Below, one piece after another: positions 49,362 to 59,000 of a stretch of DNA of 64,000 bases; within the stretch, counting starts at the first letter, position 1, and every line of letters begins with the position of its first letter. The stretch is taken from the NCBI GenBank assembly GCA_023460995.1, contig JAEWOE010000006.1, forward strand, positions 248,001 through 312,000. Direction: 5' to 3'. This DNA is from Bacillota bacterium. Its GTDB lineage: Bacteria; Bacillota_I; Bacilli_A; RF39; UBA660. The translations under genes were made by a program, and so were the position numbers. The notes under the pieces are model-generated. The model did no database searches and was not told the origin of the DNA. It saw only the letters and a program-made list of their open reading frames with translations.

Positions 49362-51413
49362 ATGAAGTTGTATGTTATGAAAGATAAAAAGGGTTTTACA
49401 TTAATAGAATTATTAGCTGTAATTTTGATATTAGGAATAATAGCTTTAATAGCTATACCAATGATTATGAAAATAGTAGATGAAGCAAAAAAATCAGCAT
49501 TTAAGGAATCTTGTAATGCTGTTATTGAACAGGCTAGTAATGACTATGCAAAATCAGCATTAACTGGAGATGCATATGATGATTTAACTTTTAATATACA
49601 AAATGGCAAGTTTATAGAAAAGGATGGACATGCTAATCTTGATATAAAAAAGAATCGCTTTGATTCAGGTAGTGTGTTTGTTTTAAATGGCAATATAGCA
49701 CTTAATTTATGTAGTGGAAAATATTGCGCTACTAAGACTCTAGGAAATGAAGTAATTAATGTATTTAGTAAAAAAGATAGTGATTTATATATAAAGGAAT
49801 ATGAAATTGGTGACCTAGTTATACTTAATGATGGTAGCTACTGGCGCGTTATTGATAATGAAGAAGGTAATATAAAATTATTCTCAGAATATGTAATGAA
49901 ACCAGAAAACGGTATTTGGGTTCAAGATCACACTAATACTTATCAGGTTGCTTTTGATGAATTAAATAATAGAACTGTTGCTAATGGCAACACGTATTGT
50001 ACAAGTTCACTTGGCTGTAATGAATATGCTGCTAACGGAACTACTGTTATCAAAGATAGCACTATAAAAACATATGCTGATGCTTATTTAAACACATTAA
50101 AGCAAAAGAATGTTGTGTCTTCAGACACAGAAATAAGATTAATTACAAATGATGAATTAGTTAGTCTTGGATGTACTATAGGTGAAAATAATACACCAGG
50201 TACTTGTTCAGGCGCTGCTAGCTTTGTAGCAAGTGGTTATTACTGGACAATGACACCTAGAAACATAGTAAATACCCAAGATGTATGGTTCGCATATAAT
50301 GGTGCTGATTTTAGTTATGACTGTGCTGATAGAGTTGGGTATGGATTTAAGCCTGTTATTGAATTAAGTAGTTTAGGTGTATATAAAATAAATGAAATAA
50401 CAAGAAATGACGAAACAAAAGATATGACGTTTGCCACATGGATGTGGCAAGACAATGGACCAAATGATCCAATTATTGATCCAGTTCAAAGAAAATTGAA
50501 AATAAATTTATTAAAAGAACATGGAATTAATACAATTTATTTAGCGACTGAGTATGGTAATATTACAAAATATAAAGATTTTATATCTGAAGCAAATTCT
50601 AAAGATATTAAAGTATATTCACTTACTGGAGATCCAGGATTTATTAATTCAGGTTCTTACCAGACAGTTATAAATGGTAGAATGGATGAAATAGCAGCAT
50701 TTAATAAAGCATTTACTGGCAAGGCTAGAATAGAAGGAATTCATTATGATGTTGAATTCTATGGATTTGCTAGCTCTAACTTAGGTGGGGCTGGAATATG
50801 GATCGATGGAAATTCTGAAGAGGCTAAGAATCAGCAAAGAAGAATTAGATTTATTACTTTTTGCAGAACAGCATATGAATATGCTAAACAAATTGGAATT
50901 TATGTTGAACATGATATAACGCCATATACAAATATGTTTACTTTTTATGATAATGATAGTAATGAAAAGTTTATGTCTGATGAAGTATTAAAAGTAAGTG
51001 ATAAAGTTACTTTAATGGCATATGGTAATAGTACATATAATACACTATATCCAATAAAGTTTACGGGTAATTTTAGTTTTGGAGATAGTACTTCTACAAA
51101 TGTAGATAAGAGTTTTCTAGAAAAGTTTAATATGTATGGACTTGATCTTATAATAGGACAAGACCTAGAAATTTTCAAAAATACTGCAGCTGAATTGGCG
51201 GCAGATCCATCACTAGGTCCTATATATTTACCTGAATATGAAAATTCACAAACAGGGACAACTGATTATGCATTTACTGAATCTTTCGTAAATAGAGTGA
51301 TAGGTGATACAAAAGCAGAAATGAATAATCAAATATCACAAAAAAAATACAATGTTGAATTTGGTTTTGCTTATCACGATTATCGTTATTTAGTAGAATT
51401 AATTGGTTCTTAA
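49362..51413 (+). CDS. prepilin-type protein fused to a TIM-barrel-like domain
   Basis: The protein has 683 residues with GGAGGAG before the ATG. Residues 6-36 are a prepilin signal (MKDKKGFTLIELLAVILILG). Residues about 140-345 are a DUF6273-like fold (LNDGSYWRVIDNEEGNIKLF, IRLITNDELVSLG, GYYWTMTPRN, GYGFKPVIEL). From about residue 360 to the end the pattern is that of a glycoside-hydrolase-like barrel: TFATWMWQDN, HGINTIYLATEYG, KVYSLTGDPGF, GIHYDVEFYGF with Asp/Glu at a strand end, GIYVEHDITPY, VTLMAYGNST and FGFAYHDYRYL. The likely role is a pilus-tip or surface enzyme acting on a polysaccharide. The fusion is uncommon. Confidence 0.7.
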   Translation: MKLYVMKDKKGFTLIELLAVILILGIIALIAIPMIMKIVDEAKKSAFKESCNAVIEQASNDYAKSALTGDAYDDLTFNIQNGKFIEKDGHANLDIKKNRFDSGSVFVLNGNIALNLCSGKYCATKTLGNEVINVFSKKDSDLYIKEYEIGDLVILNDGSYWRVIDNEEGNIKLFSEYVMKPENGIWVQDHTNTYQVAFDELNNRTVANGNTYCTSSLGCNEYAANGTTVIKDSTIKTYADAYLNTLKQKNVVSSDTEIRLITNDELVSLGCTIGENNTPGTCSGAASFVASGYYWTMTPRNIVNTQDVWFAYNGADFSYDCADRVGYGFKPVIELSSLGVYKINEITRNDETKDMTFATWMWQDNGPNDPIIDPVQRKLKINLLKEHGINTIYLATEYGNITKYKDFISEANSKDIKVYSLTGDPGFINSGSYQTVINGRMDEIAAFNKAFTGKARIEGIHYDVEFYGFASSNLGGAGIWIDGNSEEAKNQQRRIRFITFCRTAYEYAKQIGIYVEHDITPYTNMFTFYDNDSNEKFMSDEVLKVSDKVTLMAYGNSTYNTLYPIKFTGNFSFGDSTSTNVDKSFLEKFNMYGLDLIIGQDLEIFKNTAAELAADPSLGPIYLPEYENSQTGTTDYAFTESFVNRVIGDTKAEMNNQISQKKYNVEFGFAYHDYRYLVELIGS

Positions 51414-51421
51414 TATTCAAG

Positions 51422-51452
51422 AAATACTTATATTAAATTATAAGTATTTTTA
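51422..51452 (+). terminator. rho-independent terminator
   Basis: AAATACTTA pairs with TAAGTATTT and is followed by Ts. Confidence 0.75.
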
Positions 51453-51538
51453 ATTTAATAAAATATAATTTAATCATAATTGTTTTATTATATAAGAGCA
51501 TACTATTGATGTACGTAATATTAAGGAGGTTTGTTAAT

Positions 51539-51700
51539 ATGAGTAAAGGTATTATGTCAGAAAACTTAAAAGACGATATTGCGCAAAAATTAGGAGTATA
51601 TGATATAGTGAAAAACGATGGTTGGGGTGCAGTATCATCTAGAAACTGTGGTAACATAGTTAAAATGGCAATCGAAATTGCAAACGGAAATTATAGATAA
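51539..51700 (+). CDS. small acid-soluble spore protein, short alpha/beta type
   Basis: The protein has 53 residues from ATG 51539, with AAGGAGG 9 nt upstream. The sequence GIMSENLKDDIAQKLGVYDI, then VKNDGWGAVSSRNCGNIVKM and AIEIANGN, follows the alpha/beta SASP pattern found in clostridia (ELAKELGFYD..GWG.I..RD.GN.VK.AIEIA). These proteins coat DNA in dormant spores and protect it from UV and heat. The GPR protease site is not sharp. It would be made in the forespore; no sigma-G promoter can be asserted. Confidence 0.85.
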   Translation: MSKGIMSENLKDDIAQKLGVYDIVKNDGWGAVSSRNCGNIVKMAIEIANGNYR

Positions 51701-51710
51701 ACGTACAAAA

Positions 51711-51733
51711 AGCAGAGAGTAATCTCTGTTTTT
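51711..51733 (+). terminator. rho-independent terminator
   Basis: CAGAGA pairs with TCTCTG around GTAA and is followed by Ts. Confidence 0.8.
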
Positions 51734-51822
51734 ATTTATTTATTTAAAAAATATAGTTAACATAAATATTATTTATATTATAATTTATATATAGTATAAT
51801 TAATAAAGATAGGAGATCAAAT

Positions 51823-52299
51823 ATGAAAATAGGAATTATTGTTTATTCTCAGACAGGTAATACATATTCAGTAGCATTAAAGATTAGGGATGCTCTCATA
51901 AGAAAAGGTCACAGTGTTGATGTTGAAAAGATAGAAGCTGTAAGGGATACTAAGCAAAGCATTAATAATATTCAAATAACAAAAGTGCCAGATATAGAAA
52001 AATATGATGGGCTTATTTTTGCGAGTTTTGTTGAAGCATTTTCTCTATGTCCAGTTATGGATAAATACTTAAAGCAATTAAAATCATTGAGCGATAAGAA
52101 AGTTGCTATCTATGTAACTCAGTTTTTTCCATATCCTTGGATGGGTGGAAAACATGCTATTAAGCAGTTTAAGAAAAACCTTATATTAAAAGATAATCAT
52201 ACTAATGAAACTGGTATAGTTAACTGGAAAAATAAGAACCGTGACGAAATTATTGAAAAATTAGTTGAACAATTTTCAATTTATTTTAATAATGATTAA
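51823..52299 (+). CDS. flavodoxin-family protein
   Basis: The protein has 158 residues with AGGAGA upstream. The FMN phosphate loop is YSQTGNTYS (8-16). The fold continues with DVEKIEAVRD, the YDGLIFASFVEAFSLCPVMD segment that packs on the flavin, and VAIYVTQFFPYPWMGG. It should carry FMN and transfer electrons in the cytosol. The partner is unknown; nearby SodC and desulfoferrodoxin suggest a redox setting. Confidence 0.88.
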   Translation: MKIGIIVYSQTGNTYSVALKIRDALIRKGHSVDVEKIEAVRDTKQSINNIQITKVPDIEKYDGLIFASFVEAFSLCPVMDKYLKQLKSLSDKKVAIYVTQFFPYPWMGGKHAIKQFKKNLILKDNHTNETGIVNWKNKNRDEIIEKLVEQFSIYFNND

Positions 52300-52359
52300 T
52301 AATTAAGTATATACAAGCACAAAAAAATAATTAGTGTGTAGTATATAGTGGTGATGAAA

Positions 52360-52833
52360 ATGGAACAAGCAAGTGATTATAAGGGAGTTTATGCTAATAT
52401 TTTAGGTAATAATATTGCGCCAGAATTAAAAGGTGTAATGTTTTTATATCCATATAACAATGGAACAATAGTAGAAATTGAAGTCATAAATATGCCAAAA
52501 GATGAATCGCATCCATATGCCTTACATATACATGAAGGTAGTAGTTGTGATAATGGTAATTTTGATTCAGCAAAAGGGCATTACAATCCAACAAATAAGC
52601 CTCATCCAATGCACTCAGGTGATTTGCCACCACTATTTTCTAATGATGGATATAGTTACATGAGATTATTTACGAATAGGTTTACTCCAGAAGAAGTAGT
52701 CGGTAAAACAGTTATAATTCATAATGGTTCAGATGATTTTAAAACACAACCATCTGGTGATAGTGGAGCTAAAATGGCATGTGGTTTAATTGTTGATTCA
52801 AATGATACCAGACAAGAATTTTATTTTAATTAG
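52360..52833 (+). CDS. sodC: Cu/Zn superoxide dismutase-like protein, cytosolic
   Basis: The protein has 157 residues from ATG 52360, just after AGTGGTGAT; GTG codons at 52348 and 52351 overlap it. Copper and zinc ligands follow the family: HIHEG (H56, H58), Cys63, GHYNP (H73), HPMHSGDLPPLFSNDG and VIIHNGSDDF. The disulphide Cys partner is near MACGLIVD. Bacterial SodC are usually exported, but this one has no signal peptide. It would convert superoxide to peroxide and oxygen. Such shortened cytosolic forms are known in Bacillota. Confidence 0.88.
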   Translation: MEQASDYKGVYANILGNNIAPELKGVMFLYPYNNGTIVEIEVINMPKDESHPYALHIHEGSSCDNGNFDSAKGHYNPTNKPHPMHSGDLPPLFSNDGYSYMRLFTNRFTPEEVVGKTVIIHNGSDDFKTQPSGDSGAKMACGLIVDSNDTRQEFYFN

Positions 52834-52849
52834 AAATTATATTTAAAAT

Positions 52850-52873
52850 ACTCTCTTTTTTGAGAGTTTTTTT
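52850..52873 (+). terminator. rho-independent terminator
   Basis: ACTCTC pairs with GAGAGT around TTTTTT and is followed by Ts. Confidence 0.85.
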
Positions 52874-53033
52874 GTTTAAATTAGATTTACTCTAAAATAA
52901 AAAGTAATTTATTATCTTATTATATCTGATATGTAATTAAAAAAACAAATTCCTATAATAAACATATCTATTTCTTTGATTTAAAATGATTTTTAATGTA
53001 TAATTAGTTTAAAGTATGGAAGAGGTATGCTTT

Positions 53034-56000
53034 ATGAATAAAAAGATTAAAAGATTGTTTAATAATTTTAAAGAAATTACAAGTTATTATGAATATTTAG
53101 TTGAAAAAACTAAAAAATTTGAATACGTTAGTGCCATCGATGAATGGGTAATCGACAATTATTTTTTGGTAGTAGAACATAAAAACAGCATCATGCCCAT
53201 CAGAAAACAAATAGCTAGAAAATTAAAAAAATCAGATAAACTTTACTACATAATGAAGGACATGGCAGTAAAGAATAATTATAATTTAAGTTTTGAACAA
53301 TTAGTTCAAGATTTAAACATATATCAAAAAGAACACGAAGAATTTTTCATGCATGAAGATATAGAAATGATTCTTTCTCTTTTAACTATTATCTACATGG
53401 ATAGACTTTCTGAAATATGTAAAGGTGAATATAGAAAATTCCAAGATAGAGATAAAGTGACTAAGATAATTGAAAAAAATAGAGAATCTATATTTGAAAT
53501 ATCCAATTTTTTTGATGCCGGGTTGAATATAGATAGAGATACAAACTATATTTTTGAAATTAATAGTCAATTATCATCTTTTGGAGTGAAAGCAAATGAA
53601 GTATTTAAAAAGTTAAATAGTATTCTAGAGACTAAAAACATAAATATCAAGGAAGTAATTAATGAAGAATACCAAAACAGAATAGAGACTAGTATTTTAG
53701 TATCAAATATATTCAATGATCTAAAAGAATTTTCTGAATTTAGTCAGGATGACATAAATAAAAATATAAGTAAGTGTGAAAAAAACTTATTTCAAGATGA
53801 AATATATTCAAAAATGACAAAAGAGACGAAAATTTTATACCGTGGTCGAATATTTGCTTTAGCTAAAAAATATAAACTTGATGAGGTTACATATACGGAT
53901 GAACTCTTAAAAAAAGCAAAAAGAGAAGGAAAACATATTGGTGAATATTTATTTGATAAAGATAAAAATAGGCTGAAATCTTATTTATATATCGCATCAA
54001 TTTTTATATTGACCATATTATTAACTATAATTTTATCAAACTTTTTTATATCTAATAAAGTAATTGGTTTTATTATTTTATTCATCCCTGTTCGTCAATT
54101 AATTATTCAATTATTAAATCAATTTTTGCTTAAATTTTGTGAAACTAAACCACTACCTAAAATGGATTTTAGTAAAGGAATTCCTGCTAATGAAGCTACA
54201 ATGGTGGTTATACCTACAATAATAAACGACACAAAGAAAATAAAAAAAATGTTTGATAAACTAGAAACATATTTTTTAGTAAATAAAACAAATAATTTGT
54301 ATTTTACATTATTAGGTGATATTAAGGCATCTGATAAAGAAGTTATGCTTATCGATAAAGAGATAAGTAAATATGGTGCTAAATATGCAAGTGATTTAAA
54401 TACAAAGTATAAAAAGGAAATTTTTCATTTTATATATCGAAAAAGAATATATAATGAAAAAGAGAATTGCTATTTAGGCTATGAAAGAAAACGAGGAGCA
54501 CTTTTACAATTTAATAGATTATTATTAAATAAACTAAGTGATGAAGAACAAAAAAAGTATTTTAACGTTCATACTTTTAAAGATTTTGATATAAAAATTA
54601 AGTATGTAATAACATTAGATACGGATACTCAATTAGTTTTAAATACTGCACTAAATTTAGTTGGAGCTATGGCACATCCTTTAAACAAACCAGTATTTAA
54701 TGCAAGTGAAACTAGAGTAATAGATGGTTATGGAATATTACAACCAAAAATTAATGTTGACATAGAAGCTACTTCAAAATCTCTATATTCTCAAATATTT
54801 GCTGGTATTGGTGGATTTGATACATATAACTCAGTTGTACCTAATATTGGGCAAGATCTATTTGGTGAAGGAAGTTTTGTTGGAAAAGGTATATATAACT
54901 TAGAAGTCTTTGATAAAATTTTATATAATAAATTTCCAGATAATTTAATATTAAGTCATGATTTAATTGAAGGAAATTATATGAGATGTGGATTTATATC
55001 TGATATAGAATTAATTGATGATTTCCCATCTAAATTTCTAATAGATGTCACTAGACAACACAGATGGGCAAGAGGAGATACTCAAATAATTGAATGGCTA
55101 TTTCCTAAGGTAAGAAATAAACAAAATGAAAAAGTTAAAAATCCAATAAGTTTTTTAGGTAAATGGAAAATTTTTGATAATATAGCTAGAATGTTTTTAT
55201 ATTTAGCCTTTTTATTAATTCAAATTTTTGCTCTAATAGACGGACTTGTTAATCCGGTTTGGTGGATGCTTTTTGTGATAATAGAAATATCATTACCAAT
55301 AATTTTCTTCTTAAGGACAAAATTATATGCAGAAAAAAGAACTTTTAAAATAATATATTATAAGAATCTTATGTTTGGTGGAAAATCTGTTATTTCGAGA
55401 TCTTTTATAGTTCTAACAACTATTCCATATTATGCAAAAATGTATATGGATGCATTCTTTAAATCAATGTATAGATTATTAATTAGTAAGAAAAATCTTC
55501 TTAACTGGATAACTGCGGAAGAAGCAGAGAAAACAGTTAAATCAGATTTATTTAGTTATGTAAAAACATTGTCATTGAATATTATTCTGGGCTTATTATT
55601 TTTAACATATGCATTCATTTTTAATTTTAATTATTTAATAGTAATTGTAGCATTAATTTATATTTCAGCCCCATTTATTTTATATTATGTAAGTAAAGAT
55701 ATAATTCATAATAAAATAGATTTAGATGAACAACAATTAATAGATATAAAAGAAGTTGCAAGAAGAACTTGGAAGTTTTTTGAAGATAATTTAACACAAG
55801 AAAATAATTATTTAATTCCTGATAATTATCAAGAAAATAGAGAACAGAAATTAGATAATAGAACTTCTCCAACTAATATAGGGTTTTCTATAGTTAGTAT
55901 TATAAGTGCTTATAAATTAGGATTTATTGATAAAGTTAATGCAATAAGTCTTTTGGAGAAAATAATTACTACTGTTAAATCATTAGAAAAATGGAATGGA

Positions 56001-59000
56001 CATTTATATAATTGGTATAATATTAAAACTAAGCAAAAGATATATCCCCATTTTGTATCAACTGTTGATTCAGGTAATTTTGTTGCGGCATTAATTGTAT
56101 TAAAAGAATTTTTGAATGAAAAACTAGAATTTGATTTAGCTAAAGATGTCAGTAAATTAATTACTAACACAAACTTCAAGTACTTATATATAGATAAGGA
56201 TGTATTTAGTATAGGTTATGACACTAGTGATGCTAAACTATCAATTTTTAATTATAACAATTTTGCTAGTGAAAGTAGATTAACAAGTTACATAGCTATT
56301 TCGAAGGGTGATGTACCTAATAAACATTGGTTTTGTTTAGATAAATCTTTAACTACTTATAATAAATCAAAAGGTTTAATTTCTTGGTCAGGCACATCTT
56401 TTGAATATTATATGCCTTTAATATTTATGAAAAATTATTCAAATACATTACTGGATGAAAGTTATAAATTCGCATTTATTTGTCAAAAGGGTTTTGCTGA
56501 ATCAGTTAGCAAAAAAATTCCTTGGGGTACATCTGAATCAGCTTATGCTGAACTTGATAATTCGTTAAACTATAAATATAAAACTTTTTCAACACCTTAT
56601 TTAAAGGCAAAAGAAGATAAAGAAAACAGAATAGTACTGTCACCATATTCTTCAATTATGGCTATGGAATTATTTCCAACCGAAGTTTATGAAAACATGA
56701 GTGAGTTTATGAAACTTGAAATGCTTAGTGATTATGGTTTTTATGAATCCTATGATTATGACAATAGAAATATAGTTAAGGCTTATTTTTCGCATCATCA
56801 AGGAATGATTTTAGCAAGTTTAACAAATTATTTAGAGAAGAATTTGATTAAGAATTATTTTCATAATGATGTTTCGATAAAAACATTTGAAATTTTAATG
56901 AAGGAAAAAGTTCAAATAAAAACTTCTATTAATCTTAAACTAGCTAAATATAAAAAATATGACTATAACAAAGAAGTTATTGAAAATGATATTAGGTCAT
57001 TTGACAATATTTCAGATATGCCAGAAATATCTGTCCTATCTAATAAAAAATATTGTTTATTAATGAATGATAGAGGAAGTTCATTTTCACGATATAGAAA
57101 TCTTCAATTAAATAGATATCGTAAAATAACTGAACAAGATTATGGAATGTTTATTTATATAAAAAATGTTGATACAGGTAAGGTGTGGTCTAACACTTAT
57201 GCCCCTATTAATATAAAACCTGATAAATATGATGTAACTTTTGCTGCCGATAGAATTAAATATACACGTGAAGATGACGAAGTTACAACAAAGACTGAAA
57301 TCATTGTTACAAAGGATCATCATGCTGAAATTAGAAAAGTTACTTTTACAAATAATTCCGATGAAGATATAACTTTAGAATTAACGACATATACAGAGCC
57401 AATTTTATCAGAAAATGTTGATGATGTAAGTCATAGAGTATTTAACAATATGTTTTTAAGTAGTGAATACGATGCAGAAACTAATTCTTTAATAACACTT
57501 AGAAAAGATAAAGAAGGCAACAATGTTAATAGTTATATGATTAATAGGTTAGTAATAGAAAATCCATTAGAAGAGTATCAATTTGAAACTGAAAGAGATA
57601 AATTTATTGGTAGAAATAGAAATACTAATAATCCAGAAGCAATAAATAGGAATTTATATAATGTAGCTGGAACAAATTTAGAGCCAATAATGAGCTTAAG
57701 AAATAAAGTTTTGGTAGAAGCAAACACATCTTCAACTGTTTACTTTATTAATGGTTTTGGTAGAAGCAAAGAACAACTAATGGAAATAGTTAATAGTTAT
57801 AGTAGTAAAAAGGCTATTAGAAAAGCCTTTGATGTAGCAACTCTAATGAGCGTTACTAACACAAGAAAATTAAACATTAAAGGTCATGACATGCGTCTAT
57901 TTAATATAATGCTTAATTATCTATATCAAACAACAAACATATCTATTAATGAAGAAAGAAAACAGCTACTAACAGAAAATGCTTTAACACAAAGTGGTTT
58001 ATGGAAATTTGGGGTGTCTGGCGATAGACCAATAATATTAATCAATATCCATGATATTTTAGATTTAACTTTTGTTAAAGAGATATTAAAAGCATTTGAA
58101 TATTATAAGAGTATATCAATTTTTGTTGATATTATTATAATAAATAGTGAAAATGAGGAATACGCTAATATAATTAAAAAAGAGATAGATGATGAGTTAT
58201 TTAGAATATATACTTTAAATGATTTTAAACGTACACCGGGTAGTGTAACAGTAATTCCATCGGAGAATATAAGTGCTGAAGAAATGTCCCTGTTACGTAT
58301 AGTTCCTAGATTATTATTTGATACTAATAATCACAGTTCTTTAAAAGAAAGTATTGATAGTCTACAGAAAATTAATAGATTTAATGATTATAAGATAGCC
58401 AAGACTGAAACTTCTAAACCAGAAAAAATAGATGAAAAAGAGTTTGATTTTTTCAATAGTTATGGTGGTTTTATAAATAATGGTTCCGAATATAAAATAG
58501 TAAATAGAGATACTCCAAAACCATGGATTAATGTAATTGCTAATAAGGAATTTGGAACAATAGTAACTAATAATGGCTGTGGTTTTACGTATTGTTATAA
58601 TAGTAATGAATATAAGATAACTTCTTGGACCAATGATACTGTTTTAAATGATAAATCAGAAGGTATTAGAATAAATGATGAATTATTTGATCCAACAACA
58701 TGTATACATGGATTTGGATATTCAGTATTAAAATCAAGTAGTGAAGTATTAGATAAACAATTAACAGAATTTGTTGCGAATGATGATAATATAAAAATTT
58801 ATATTTTGAAATTAACTAACAAAACAAAAAAAGATCAGGAATTGAATATTGATTTTTGGATTAATCCAATTTTTGGAGATTTTGAAGAGAAAACTAGTAG
58901 ACATATTCTTGCTGAAAATATTGAAAATGAAAACTATATTAGAATGAGAAATGTGTATAGTATTAATTATAGTGATGTTACAGTATTTATGTCATCCAGC

